A stretch of DNA of 64,000 bases from NCBI RefSeq assembly GCF_024323335.1, contig NC_066583.1, forward strand, positions 277,099,416-277,163,415, written 5' to 3'. Position 1 is the first letter of the stretch, and each line of letters opens with the position of its first letter. Of the stretch, positions 1-12,554 are shown piece after piece. Origin of the DNA: Lathyrus oleraceus. Its lineage: Eukaryota; Streptophyta; Magnoliopsida; Fabales; Fabaceae. A program made the translations under genes and the position numbers. The notes beneath the pieces were generated by a model, which saw only the letters and a list, made by a program, of their open reading frames with translations, had not been told where the DNA came from and did not search any database.

Positions 1-107
1 TGTGTGAGTCATACTAACCCATTTGCTGTTTTGAGGTTTCAGTATTCAACCGGTACGCATAGCTCGTCTGTTCAGATAACCTGCTGAGGGTCAACAAATC
101 CAAGCTG

Positions 108-1400
108 ATGGATCTTCTCAACGCCGACATCCTTGAGCTGAAAGAGATGATGAGGGAGTTGTTCAGTGTTGTGCAAGGACTTGCCTTGGGGCAGAAAGCC
201 ATGTCTGAAAGACTGGAAAGGATTGAGAAACGGCTGATAATGGAGAAAGTTCAGGGGAAGGCTCCGTCCTTCGAAGTGAACAAACCTTCTGGTACTGTAG
301 CAGAGAAACCCTCCGACAATGGTCCATTCAAGAAGAAAGTTGAGCCAGTTGGTGTGTCTGCAAAGAAAGAACGTAGCAAAGACCGTTATCATCCTTATGC
401 TGCCACTGTAACCATTCCTGTCAGCAATCCCCCTGCTCAACAGCAACAACTGCCACCTCAACAGAAGACACCGGGAGCTAAGAACCAGGTGAAGAAGAAG
501 AGTGAGGATCGTCAGTTTGAGGAACCACCGGTGACTTATGCCTTTCTTTTCCAAAGGTTGAGGGATCTGGGATTAGTTCGGCCGAGGATTTTGATTCCTA
601 TAGAACAGCAGCGGAGGCCTGCCAACTATGATGAGAGTGCCAAGTGCGAGTTTCACTCCGGGGCACCCGGACACAACATTGAGGGCTGTAGAGCTTTTAA
701 GCATGTCGTCCAGGACATGGTGGACTCCGAGACCATTAATTTGGCCCAGATTATGAAGGGGGATGTCAACCCTGCGCCCAGAAGGGGTCCTGTAAAAGTC
801 AAGATGGTGAAGAAGGCCAAGAGAGGAATGGAAGTGGCTGAGAAGGGTCAGCTAAAAGGTCCAATGGCTATGTTTCCAAAGCTTCTGCTACAGGATGGAG
901 CCTTACCTGCTGTTGATAATGCTTATGCCGCCGTCACTACAGAAGAGTGTGTATTGATGAAAGACACGACCCAGAAGATGAAGAAAGTAGAAATGGACGG
1001 TGTAAGATGTAAAGCACCCAGTCTGGCAGTTGAAACCATCCAGGTGGAGAATGTCCGTGCTGCTAAGAAGGAAAAGAAGTTGTCCATTTCTTCTTATAAA
1101 CAAGCTCTGGAAGTGGTGAGGAACAAAGAGGCCCAAGGCTGGGGAAGGATTATTGACATCGTGGCAAAAGCAGACATGTTTGGAGTCGGTTATCATCCGG
1201 ATTTAGAGTCGTCTAGACCAGACAGAGGATGTTGTCCACTGTACGCCTTCGTCAGTGCAGGAATGTTGGATCCCGGTCATGCCCGTTCAGTGGTTGAAGA
1301 TGTTGACAGCAACCGCGAGCTTGAGGCGTGGATAAAGTCATGCATACCAGGCAACTGGAAGGCCTCCAAAAGCATCACTGTCACTCATTCAGAAGAGTAG
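108..1400 (+). CDS. Element A gag-like ORF, core-deleted (430 aa)
   Basis: A retroelement structural-protein derivative of 430 codons. Residues 1-45 form a heptad-like helix rich in Leu, Glu and Met, like the start of element B's Gag. Around residues 181-195 is a CxxH...GH...C knuckle (CEFHSGAPGHNIEGC) that aligns with B's CAYHSDSPGHDTNDC, and the last 100 residues match B's Gag-Pro tail (ALEVVRNKEAQGWGRIID against DAQAAIENGDRAGWGQLIN). The Retrotrans_gag core and the aspartic protease present in B (its residues 140-300 and about 750-850) are absent here. The ORF is nevertheless open from end to end, so the loss is by clean in-frame deletion rather than decay. It may be expressed and packaged in trans; that is inference. 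Confidence 0.75.
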   Translation: MDLLNADILELKEMMRELFSVVQGLALGQKAMSERLERIEKRLIMEKVQGKAPSFEVNKPSGTVAEKPSDNGPFKKKVEPVGVSAKKERSKDRYHPYAATVTIPVSNPPAQQQQLPPQQKTPGAKNQVKKKSEDRQFEEPPVTYAFLFQRLRDLGLVRPRILIPIEQQRRPANYDESAKCEFHSGAPGHNIEGCRAFKHVVQDMVDSETINLAQIMKGDVNPAPRRGPVKVKMVKKAKRGMEVAEKGQLKGPMAMFPKLLLQDGALPAVDNAYAAVTTEECVLMKDTTQKMKKVEMDGVRCKAPSLAVETIQVENVRAAKKEKKLSISSYKQALEVVRNKEAQGWGRIIDIVAKADMFGVGYHPDLESSRPDRGCCPLYAFVSAGMLDPGHARSVVEDVDSNRELEAWIKSCIPGNWKASKSITVTHSEE

Positions 1401-1632
1401 TATTTCTGTTTTTCAATTTTTGTTTGCATGAAAGCCATACGTTTTGCCCGAAACGTAATGGTCCATTGTAAGGGCCATCTCATGTGTTTCATTATGCAAC
1501 ATTTTGCATCAGTAATGAATGGATGTTTTTGTAGTTAAAAGCGGTGTTCCCTGTTTTTCATTTAATTTTGCAATTTAAAAAAGGGAAAAAACAAATAAAA
1601 ATGGCAACGTTTTTTTTTCATTCTCTTTCCTG

Positions 1633-3360
1633 TTGGTTCTGTTTCGTTCCGAAATGATTACTCTCCTGATCTCACCGATAACGATTTGGTTACACCTCTA
1701 TATGACTTCGACAATTCGACCTATCATGCCAGAGAAAAAAGGCGAAGAAGATGGTGTTTTGTTGGAATTAGCCAGGTCATTGAAACAAGAGGAGAAGGTG
1801 ATTCAACCACACGAGGAGCGATTCAAGATTGTTACTCCAAGCTCCGCCGAGGTTAGAAAGCAAAAGCTGAAGCCGACAAAGGATGAGAAAGAGAGAAGGT
1901 GTGAATAGACTATCAAGACGCGAGCAGAGCTAATCAGAAAGATGCATTCCCGGTACATCACGATGAAGTATTGGTTGATTATATGGCTCAGGTCTCAGTG
2001 TTTATCTTCATGGATGGCTTCTTGGCCAAGACCAGATTGAATTGTTGCCAGATGATATGGAGTAAACCAGGTCCATCACACAAGGGGCACCTTCTTGTTC
2101 TAAGTTGATGTCGTTCCATCACATGAGGCCGGTGCCACGTATCAGAGGTCTACGGTGATTTTGTTTCATGATATGATTCATCGTGAAAGCAAATGCCATG
2201 TTGATGACATGATGGCAAAGTCCCAAGCAGAACAGGGGCATCCGGTAGACTTGGGGCAAGTTGTTTGACCGTTTGAGACAACTCATACTGTCGAGTCTGA
2301 AGCAGTACACTTATGGAGTGTTGTCCGTCAAGCTACCGAGGCTTGTTGTGAGCGAATCAGAGGAATCGAGGTCAATCCTGCTAAAAAAAAAAAAAAAAAA
2401 AAATAAAAAATAAAAAAAAAAAGAGATAAATTGCAGGAACCTCTGATTCTGATACCTCAGTAAAAGAGATAACTGTTAATCCGGTACTTGATAACCCTCG
2501 AGGGGTCTACGAGGTGCGTATTGAGTCAGCATGACTAGTCTTGTCGAAAAGAGTATGCAATTTACCTAAGCAAAAAGTTTATCGACTGTGAAACAATACA
2601 CTCACTGTTCGAAAAAACTTGATGTACTTTGGCATAGGCTGCTCGCCGACTGAGACAGTGTATGCTAATTCATGCCATTTTGTGGATGTCCAAAATGAAT
2701 CTGATCACATATGTGTTTGAGAAGCTAGTAACAACCCATGGAAAGGTTATCAACCAAGGAAGTTTGAGGTCCCTGATGAGGACATCTCGAGGTACTCAAA
2801 TCGAAAGATTGAGAGTGACTGATCCCGGAGGAGGGGCCTGACCCCGAATCCGAACGGATTCCGATGTCTGAGGGGGAGGAGATGAGGTGAATAAGTTAGT
2901 GCTTCCCGGATCACAGTTGGTTGCACCAACAATGGTGGCTGAACATAAAGTCTGTATCCTGGATATTGAACCTAGGGATGTGCATCTACCTGGGGCAGTG
3001 TCTCCCTCACAGGTGTGTGAGAAATCAGAGAAGACTAAATGGATAAAGACTCAGAATGACACGTTGAGTCCAACTGAGGGAAAGGGTTGACAATTACTTG
3101 GCATGGGGCAGTTGTACCCAGTGAACGAAGCGTGTTGTTAACCGAGAAGTGTGACCTCGCGTGTACCACGTGGGAGAGTTGGTTGAAAAGGATCCTTCCT
3201 CCTCAAGACGATTATGGGGCAAATGGACAAACAGCTATGAATGTCTGTTCGTGGTCAAGAGGGTCCCATCTGACAGAACCTTGTTGTTTACGACCACGGA
3301 TGACGACGATTTTCATCCCCTGTGAATGCGGACGCAGTTAGAAAATACTTCGTGAAAGAA
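1633..3360 (+). pseudogene. Element A decayed pol (RT, RNase H, integrase tail fragments)
   Basis: Pieces of a gypsy polyprotein in shifting frames with many stops. At 1735-1830 the LLELARSLKQEEKVIQPHEE stretch matches the segment before RT in element B. Around 2197-2225 an HVDDMMAKS box marks the RT palm, with Tyr replaced by His at the first position of the YxDD motif. At 2525-2735 lies RNase H sequence close to B at 18845-19045. At 3180-3360 is the integrase C-terminal tail (LKRILPPQDDY then VNADAVRKYF across a frameshift). A long A-rich run (2383-2422) interrupts it. No part is coding-competent. Confidence 0.75.
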
Positions 3361-4439
3361 ACCCGCTGGACAAAAAAAAAAAGAGAATAAAGAGTCCAGG
3401 CAAAAAATGGGCATCCCGGCGAACCAAGAAAAAGAGAAAGGTTCGGGCAAAAATTAGGGATATAAAAGAAAAGAACTGTACACCCGGCAAGTTGAAAACC
3501 CGCAAGGGCGACTGGGGCAAAAAAGGGTATCCCGGTGGACTGAAACCCGAAAGGGCGGTCCAGGCAAAAGAGGGAATGAAACGAACAACTGCGTCTAGCA
3601 TGATCATTTGTGCACACGATGACTTGGATAACCTCCGACAGAGACCGATCGGAAGCGTCTTGTTCAGAAGAACAGAAGGTGCGGAAAGTCCTGAGGACAT
3701 ATGAGGTGTAACTGAGTTGGAACCCGATGAGATCACAGTTTCACGTTGCCATTAGGATAGATTTTTTCTTTTATGTGCAATCACCTCTTTCCAGGGTTTG
3801 CTTCCCGTGTGTTGCTCAATTGTGAGCCATCTATTATTACAGTCAAATAAAGCGTGTGTTCGATCAAATAAATTTTGTTTTTGTGTCATTACTGTTTTGA
3901 TTACGGAAACATCTATTCATTTTGATAAGAATATTTGCATTTTGAAACATAGAGGTCCCTTCTGATGCATGCTTGTGAGATTGAAATCTGGAAATCTTAC
4001 TTGGAAGTCTGAGTGACCTAAGTGTTGAAATATCAGAACACCTGGGGCATACCTGGGGCACGTTTTTTATCTGACGATCTCTTGTGCAGGTGCTGTTAGA
4101 CATCTTCATTCACTTGTCGGTGGTAATATGAACCTTTTTGACAAGAGATCCCCTCAGAGTCCAACCAGGGGCAAGGGATAGATGAACCGTGAAAAGACGG
4201 TGAAGGATTACGACAACGGTCCTGGAAAGTTAATCAAGAAGACTCTTCAAAGTCTGATGATTGGAAAGTATGTATGAATCCCAAGAGTTCAACCTCCGTG
4301 GAGTACGGACGAGATTTGGAATACAAGATGATGGAGCAGAAAAGTCCAGAAGAGTCTGGGAGTTCTTAAAAGTGGAAAGTCAGCACTATGGGTGGATGAT
4401 GGATACTGGTGTTCGACGAGTCGACCGACACCCCTGTCA

Positions 4440-5260
4440 AACAAGCTGTATCTCCCCAGAGGATTGAGAGTGTGATCTCCCTGGCAGATTCGAGATCGTT
4501 GTCTCCTCAGCAAGCCTGAAGGTTATCACGTCCCCAGCCCAAGTCAGTATTGAAGCTATCAGAGTTATTTCCCCTGCAGAGATGCCTGTAGACAGTACCT
4601 TCTTTCCCCAGCAGATCTAAGGATTGCTTCTCCCCAGCAGGACTGTGCTTGCAGATTTCCCCAGTTGAGAATCCCCGCTGAGCGCCTGACAATTATTTTC
4701 CTCGGGAGCACCCCAGAGGAGTTTATCCGTGGACCGTTGGTGTGTCCCCCGACGATTGGTTTTCGTGATGCTATTATCTCCAGTATGGCCGTCAGTGCTT
4801 ATCCTAAGCAGGTTTGTGGGAATTCATCTCCAGTATGATATAACGTGTTATCATCCTCAACAGAGTTGTTACTCTCGCCACTATGGTTGTTCTCTCCACT
4901 AGGATTGTTCTCCTCAGCGGAATGGTGTGGTTTTCCTCAGCAAGTTCCCCGAGTGGAGCGGGTCTCATGAAATACATCTCCAGCAGTGATTCTCTTACAT
5001 ATGGATTGGTTGGGTCGTCCCTAATGGAGTAGCATTTTTTTCTCCAGCAGAGTTCATCCTACCAGTGGATTGGACGGGTTTCTGTAGTAGACTGATATTG
5101 GCATCCCCAGCGGAGTTGTGATTGTTTTCCAAGTCTGAAGTTGTCTTCCCAGCAGAGGTTGTGTCGATGTTTCTTCCCCAGCAAAAGTCTGTCTTTCCCC
5201 AGCAGGATGGAAGTTGACATGGTTATAGGATCCCCAGCACAGTTCCTGGAGTTCCCCGGT
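4440..5260 (+). repeat. Irregular CCCCAGCAG-type repeat field
   Basis: About twenty imperfect copies of a short phrase (TCCCCAGCAG / TCTCCAGTAT / TCCTCAGCGG) spaced roughly 25-60 bp apart, each usually followed by a T/G-rich spacer. Isolated copies continue to about 5560. Element B has a shorter field of the same phrase at 20385-20640. This is a 3' noncoding feature of this element group; no coding frame runs through it. Confidence 0.6.
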
Positions 5261-6407
5261 GTTGTCTCTGAAGGAGACGTGTGTTTATGCATTCAGCATT
5301 TAGATAAGCGTAGCATATTGCATCATTAGTGCATAGCATTTCCATGATCATGGGGCATTGTGTAAAACAAGAAAAAACTCATGCATCAACATTGCAAGCA
5401 TATCCATTAGCCCTAGGTCGTGGCGACCAGCCAAGATTCGGTTGTTGGAAAGAGTTTAGCATCGCGCCATTGGATCGGCTTAAGAATTGGGTTCATCAGC
5501 ATGGTTGAGAGGTTGGTGTTTTCCTAACAAGTGATTCCTCAGTCGAGCGGGTATCCCCAGCAGTGTTACTCCCCAATTGTCAGCATCTTGCCAGCTTGGG
5601 TCTTTTTCCTTAAGCAGATATGGGTGTGTCTGATCTCTCCATGTAGAGTCTACCCCTTAAGCAGAAAGTGTCAATCTTTTACTGCCATTTCCCCACTGAG
5701 ATACATCCTCGTGGATGACGGTTGCTTCCGTTCCCTCCCTAATGGGATGGGTTTTCCCTATTGAGTTCTTTCCTCATTAGGATGAGTCTTGATTCAGTCT
5801 GCCTTTTTGGATCAATCCTAAATTGGCTTCTTGTTGACTATCTCTTGTGCTGCCCTGGGGCATAAATGAATAGTCGCTCACTAACCGGCACTCATTCATT
5901 TCATCCTCAGCGGAATTTGTTGTTGGCCTCTACCACCAAACCGGTAGCTGTAAGTCCTATCTTTGTGGTTTTCTACCCACTAGCTGGTAGTTGTAAAATC
6001 CCACTTTCCTCCCCTTGTTGGAATTAACCCTTTGTGCTCGTCCCTTTTGATGACTAGTTACTTTTCCGTGGTTTTCTGCCTACAAACCGGTAGATGTAAT
6101 CCCCTCTTTGTGGTATTAATGGTCTTGTCCCCTTTGGATACTTGCTTTGATCAAGCAGTATTTTCCCCATTGGGTCCTCACTTTCTTTTTGGATACTTGC
6201 TCCAAGTTAGCAACTTTATCCTCTTTTGATTGGTCATCTTCTGCATACCTAGTCTGGTACCCAGATGCCTTTCTTTTCGGTCGATTGTTCATTTAGTAAC
6301 CTACAACCCGGTTATGGATAATCTTCCATGCGAGTGTATTATCTACGTTTTGACGGCTATAGATAATATGTACTTATGATTTCCCGGTATTCAGACCGAA
6401 GAAGTTT

Positions 6408-7240
6408 TCACCTCTCCGTTGGTTTCGATAAACGTCGAGTTTTTCCTAGTTATCCGATGATGTCTAGTTGTACCCCTCTCCATGCAGAGTTACCTCTCCG
6501 TTGGTGACAATAAACGTCGATTTTTTCCTAGTTATCCGATGATGTCTAGTTGTATCCTCCCCATGTGGATTTACCTCTCCGTTGGTTTCGATAAACGTCG
6601 AGTTTTTCCTAGTTATCCGATGATGTCTAGTTGCACCCCTCTCCATGCAGAGTTACCTCTCCGTTGGTTTCGATAAACGTCGAGTTTTTCCTAGTTATCC
6701 GATGATGTCTAGTTGTACCCCTCTCCATGCAGAGTTACCTCTCCGTTGGTTTCGATAAACGACGAGTTTTTCCCAGTCGTCCGTTGACGTCTGTTTGTGT
6801 TTCTCTCATTCCCATTCATCTGTAAATGTCTGGTCGATCTTTTTGGTGTCTGTAAACATCATCTTTCGATGTCTGTAAACGTCGAGTCTTCCCATTCATC
6901 AGTAAATGTCTGGTCGATCCTTTTGGTGTCTGTAAACATCATCTTCCGATGTCTGTAAACGTCGAGTTTTCTCCCATTCATCCGTTGATGTCTGGTCGAG
7001 TCTCCCCAGTCATTCATTAATGTCTGGTTACCTCTCCGTTGGTTTCGATAAACGTCGAGTTTTTCCTGGTCGTCCCCAGTTGGTTACCTCTCCGTTGGTC
7101 TTGGTAAACGTTGAGTTTTTCCCATTTCGTCCGTTGACGTATGGTTGTATCCCTTCCATTCATTCATTAATGTTTGGTTACCTCTCCGTTGGTCTTGGTA
7201 AACGTCGAGTTTTTCCTAGTTGTCCGTTGGCATCTAGTTG
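6408..7240 (+). repeat. 82-bp tandem array followed by degenerate partial units
   Basis: Five adjacent units with the marker CCTCTCCGTTGG at about 6411, 6493, 6574, 6656 and 6738, so the period is 81-82 bp. Each unit carries CCTCTCCGTTGGTTTCGATA, then ATAAACGTCGAGTTTTTCC, then ATCCGATGATGTCTAGTTG. From 6780 to 7020 the array breaks into shorter pieces (GTAAACGTCGAG, CCATTCATC), and further CCTCTCCGTTGG units follow at about 7031, 7086 and 7180. Tat/Ogre elements are known to carry hypervariable tandem arrays at this location. Confidence 0.85.
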
Positions 7241-10200
7241 TGATTTCTTCCCCCCATTCATCGTCGTTGCGATGTCTGGATGTGGCTGTACCCTTTGAAA
7301 ACAAAACCAAAAAAAAACAAAATACCCAGTAATAAATATCAAATCCCAGTGGACGTTTCCATTGGTGGATCCCTGTGTTGTGCAAATTCTACGGTTCTTG
7401 GTATTCAATCCCTGTTTACCCTGAAAGTCTGACAGCCGTTGCTCTCATCCATTCGGGTTCCCAGCTGATTGAATAGGGGCAGCTGTAGCACCTCAAATTT
7501 GCACCTATCATTATGCATACATATTAGGTCATAGCATATCATGATCCATTGCATATCATTTGCATTGTCCCCAGTTGCCTCAAGAGCAAGCAATCAAGAA
7601 TTAGGTCAAACTAATCTCCTGATCAGTCAACCAAGCAAGCAAGGGAATTTCTGATTGAATCAAGGCCTTGAGGTTTGTCCAACAAGTTCACATGGCTTGG
7701 AGGTCTATTTGAAGTGTTCAAGTCAAGGGCTGAGGGCTCAGAGGTCAGCAGTTCATATACAGACAGTCAAGAACCCTAAAAAAAGTCAACTGTCAGTCAA
7801 AGCAGTGGATGGTGGTCATTCTTGTGGAATTTGGGCACCATGATCAATAATCAAGAGTTCATACAACTTGGGACATCATTTGAAGTCAAGTTCTCAAGGA
7901 ATTAGGGTTTGGAAGTCATCAGTCAATGCACAATCAGTCAGAAACCCTAAAAGTCAACTGTTGGTCAACTGTCCATTTAATCAGTGATTTGATGATTGGA
8001 ATTGGTTTGTAAGAGTTCATTCATGTCCAAATAGTCATCATATACCATGCCAAACACCACCATGGAAGAATTTGAAGCCAGATCATGAATTTCCCAAAAT
8101 AGAAACTGGGCCTGTAACTAAAACCTGCCATAAATGGAAAGTCTTGATCCTCAAACTTACATCTTGATACAAGCCTCAAATGAATTTTTGCCCAACATGA
8201 AAGTTGAAGATCTTGTTCTCCCATTTCCAAAAAGTCCTAGAACTCTCAATTCCCATGTGTGGTTGGCAAGTTATGATCGAATCGATTTCAGAAAATCTTG
8301 AACTTCAAAGGGCCATATCTCCCAAACCGTTTGGCCAATTTTGGTGGGGTTTTTTCCTACAAGTCACATTTGATCCCCTCTTTCCAAAAATATAAATTTC
8401 ATGAGCCAAAACTTCACCAATCAAAATGGCAAATTTTGACTTTTTTCATTTAAATGTGAGTTTGACCAAGAGTTGACTTTTTGACTCAAACATTTTTTCA
8501 ACATTTGGCCAATTGGAACAGCTCATAAATGTCATTTAGAAGGTGTTTGCAAAGTCAAAATATGCAGCACATGTGGATATTGCTTGGTTGCTTGAATTGT
8601 AAGAAAAGTACCATTTAACCATACTTGCACCATACTTGTCCATGCCTTGCCTTGTACCTCAAAAGGACAGCAATTATGCAGCAATTTTTCTGTCAATTGA
8701 ACACATCTTAGCAACCTAAAATCTCAGAAAAGAAAGCCATGCTTGCTCACTTGAATTTTGGGACAAAAGGACAAAAGCAACCACATCCATCCATACCTCC
8801 ACACTATACTTTGTACTATGGCAGCAGAAAATCATGGATGCACAATGCCCTCACCTTGCTATTTGCTGTCCAAACAAGAAGAACAACCATACCTCTTGCA
8901 ACTTTGCCTTGCACCACTCACACATTGCAGTTTTTCTGTCCATGTTTTTCTGTCAAAACCACACAGTAACAGCATGGCTTTCCACCTCTTTTTCCTGTCA
9001 TGAGTAACAGATGGCAGCAAAAAGAACCAGAGAAAATTCATTCATTTGGCACTTGGCAAAAAGGGGAGGATCCTGTTAAAAATAGGAGCACCATACTGCA
9101 GCAGAAAAGGGGGCTTTGGCAATTGCTTCTCAAAAACCTTGCCACAAGCAGCATACCAAAAAACAACCTTCACTCACTCCCTCATTTTCAACCTTGCCTT
9201 GCCTTCACAATCCTGTCACCATTTTGAAAGTAGCAGCTTACCACAACAACTTCACTCATTTTTTTTCCAACATGATCCTTGCTTACTATTGGCATGTGAT
9301 TTTTCTGTCAAAAACATAACAAGAGGCATCCATCAAAATAGATTGGCATTTCATTTTTTCCATTCTGCTGAGAACCACTAGGAACCATACCCTGCAGCAG
9401 AAGAAAAGCATGGCATTTTGATCTTTGTGAAGAAAGGAGCAGATCAACCAATCTTTCATTTCACCTTGCTCTCACTTGGCTTTGGCATTCTTCAAACTGG
9501 CTGTCAACAAAAACTTGGCTATGACCTAACATCAGACCCCCCCCTCATTTTCTGTCATGAGCCAACCGAAACCAACATGAGAGGACCTAACCTCATTCAC
9601 TCATGCTGAACCTGAGTAGCATTCTCAAACCAGTTTGCTTTGCCTATTCAAAAACTGTCTTGCCAATACAACCACCTTGCCCTTGCCTTGCATTTTCTGC
9701 CCAAGTTTCCAAGTAATTCAAACCTAGCATACCACAAAAAGAACCTTCACTGAACTTCCAACCAGAAAATCCTTGGCCATTTCTTCACAAACCTGCCACA
9801 AACCAAGACCAACTACAGACACCCTTGGCCATTCCTCAAAATACCTGCTAACTGCCCTTGCCTTGGCCTTGGCATCTCATTTCTTCTGCCTAAAACAAAG
9901 CAGCACCAAGATCCTGCAGTACACCCTTATCTTGCATCTCATTTCTCCTGTCCCAAGGCAAAGCAACCACCCTACACTAAAACCACAAACCTTTGGCATT
10001 TTTCTCTTCTAAATTCCCTGTCACAACACTGCAGCAGAAGGGAGGAAACCTTAGCAAATGCTCAAACCATACCCTCCATTATTTCTTGCCATGGCAGCCT
10101 ACCCCAACCAACTCGACCTAGCCTTGCCAATGCAACCAAATGCATACACTCCATCACCCTAAGACTGCATCAACTCACTTGGCCATTTGCATCATTTTCT

Positions 10201-10980
10201 GTCATACACACACCAATAGAACAAACTCACCATTTGCAAAAACTCACTTTCTACTCAAAAATCCAAATTTTCAAAAATCATATTTTCCTCAAGTCCCTTG
10301 CAAACCATCCATTCAAACACCTTCCATATAACATGTAGAAGCTACTATAGGCAGAAAATCCCATCTGTAATCATTAAATCATCATATCCAAATCTCAAGT
10401 TTTCACACTTGCAACTTGAATTGGCTAGAACAGTTGAGGAGGTTTTAAGGCAAACTCTCAAAGGCATTACATTCCTGGAGCATCAAAGGAGCTAAAGGGA
10501 TCATCTAGCATCATTAAAAGCACCTCTAACATCACATTCAACATTGCCCTGTTCAGGTTAGCAACTTGCTTTCGAAATGCTTGATAGAATGGTTTTCATG
10601 ACTTAATGTGTGAATGAGAAATGCTATATTCAACCCCCTGAACATGATTGAATGCCTATTTTTATCCAATTTTGCTCGTGTGTGGTTTTGAGTTTTGCTG
10701 CTAGGGAGTTAGGGTTTCTGTGTTCACCATGATGTATCTTTGTGCACAGTGCACCATTTTGAAATTCATGACCATGGTTGTTTTAAGCACATGAAATAGA
10801 TGAACATTGGTTTTTATTTCATTTGATTTCGTTCACTATAGAGGAAGATATATGCTGCTAAAGATTGAAAAATATATTTGATTGTGGAGATGGAGATGAT
10901 GCCAGGGCGCGCGCATTTCAGATTTTAATTTATTTGTTTTGTTTATCTTGACTTGGAAGCAAGCTTGTGTCACCAAGTGA

Positions 10981-11050
10981 CTCACAGCCCAGTGGTGGGC
11001 GCGTTGAGTTGAATTGCCAAGGGGAGGGGTTCGAATCCCACCTCCCCCAT
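10981..11050 (+). other. tRNA-like segment with Pol III A- and B-box motifs inside element A LTR
   Basis: AGCCCAGTGGTGGGCGCG (10986-11003) resembles a tRNA A box and D arm. GGTTCGAATCC (11028-11038) is a perfect B box, flanked by GGGGAGG and CCTCCCC that can pair. The order and A-to-B spacing fit a tRNA gene or the head of a tRNA-derived SINE. No intact cloverleaf with a clear anticodon arm can be drawn, so it is not called a tRNA gene. It may be a captured SINE head. Confidence 0.55.
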
Positions 11051-12554
11051 TTGTGTTTTTCCTTTTAAGAAAGGTGCATTTTTTATGTTTTATTTTAAAC
11101 TTCCATTTTGATTTTCATTTTGATTTTTATTTTATTTAACATGGAATAAATATGTGAACATGAAAATGCCAAAAAACATGAATGTTTGACTTTGTTGACT
11201 TTTTAGACCATTTTGTGAATTTATCCCGATTTTATGAGTTCTATTGATTAAATGTCATCGTGTGCGTTTCACGTGTTTATTTTGATCTTTCAGACCTGGG
11301 ATTTTCGTGTGAAATCAATTTAGGGTAGGAACATGTCCCCTTAAACACTTAGGATTTTTTTTCACACAGTTCTCGATTTAATTCTGACAAAGTCCCGATT
11401 AAATGTTTTGACCTCCTAAACTTGTCCAAGTGAGATGGAATTTGACATACTTACCATGCTGTGGGTCGTGTTTGGTCTTGATTTGTTTGGTGATCTTTGG
11501 AAAATGTTTAGTTTGCTTTGAGATAAGTCTTGCTGTTGACTTCTGTGAGCTTCTGATTGCCATGTTTTGACCTAATCTGGTCATGAAATGATGTTAGTGA
11601 TTGATATGAATGTAAACCCAATTGGTTTTGTTTCCTAATGGTTTGAATATGATTTTGGATACTTGACCCTTGCTGTCTTGACTTTCTCATTCACTTTTGA
11701 CCCTAGGCTTGCCCTAGTGGTCCTGCTACTCACCTTTGAGTTTGTGATTTCAGGTTGACCATCAAATGGCCATTGAGACCAATTCTTTTGACTGAGCTTG
11801 ATTAAGTATCATTGTCTAACCTATTTGTTTTGTAGGTGGCTTGGCCCACGTGCCCTAAGCCTTGTGCTTTGCACATCCATGTGCCTCCAATTAACTGTTG
11901 GTGTCTGTTTCTGTTTGTTTTGTTTGAAGTTGCATACTAACATCTGCTTGACTGTTTCAGGTGCTTTAGTTGCTTAGTTCCTTGTGAACTTTTTGCTTTG
12001 CTTTGCTTGTATAAGCAATTTGCATTGAGGTATGTCTCCTTTACTTCATGTAGTCTGGAAGACCTGGCCTGTTACTTGGCCAGGCAACTGTCTGAAGCCC
12101 TCCTTAAGAGGCAATGTTTGTGGATGTTTAACTTTGTCCTTGCATAGAGTCAAAGACCTCCTAAGTGAAGAGGCAATTGGTGGAAGGTAGGGATATGCAA
12201 TCTATCCCCCACTATTCAGTGTGTCATCTGCCTGGCTCACACCACTGTGTTGATGCATTGCAGATACAAACCCAAGATCTTGTACAACTGTACAGTTGAG
12301 TCAGTTTTAATGTGTAGAAGGGTTCCCACTTTCTGAACCCACACATTCTTGTCTTGAGCTCTCCCAGGCCAGGGATAAGAGCTATGAGGTCTCATCCTCA
12401 CTTCATCCTTTCATCTGCTTCACCTTAGCCCCTCAATGGCAAGGTTAAGAGCAACATTCACCCAGTTCCAGAGGTTTGTTTGTTGAGGTTGATGTGACCC
12501 CTTGACTAAAACCTAACCCTTGTTTGAGCCACTTGTTTGTGTATAGCGTGTGCT

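Larger units (their letters stand above)
3361..7483 (+). other. Element A 3' noncoding region between pol and LTR, ending in the polypurine tract
   Basis: No plausible ORF. The first 400 bp (3361-3740) contain short G-rich direct repeats built on phrases such as GGGCATCCCGGCGAACC and GGTGGACTGAAACCCG, which reappear in element B at 19755-19925. CCCCAGCAG-type repeats follow, then an 82-bp tandem array (separate entries). The region ends with the purine-rich tract AATAGGGGCAGC (7472-7483), the plus-strand priming site directly before the LTR; element B has ACAGGGGCAGT at the same place. Confidence 0.7.

Noticed and set aside
6408..7240. Regularly spaced repeats that might suggest a CRISPR-like array
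   Set aside because: Eukaryotic retroelement context. Units are contiguous 82-bp tandem repeats without unique spacers.
8700..10500. Overlapping short plus-strand ORFs in element A LTR (e.g. 9046-9381)
   Set aside because: Composition effect of a C/A-rich LTR with few stops; no start context, domain or conservation signal.
10981..11050. Functional tRNA gene
   Set aside because: A and B boxes are present but no convincing anticodon arm or full acceptor stem can be drawn.
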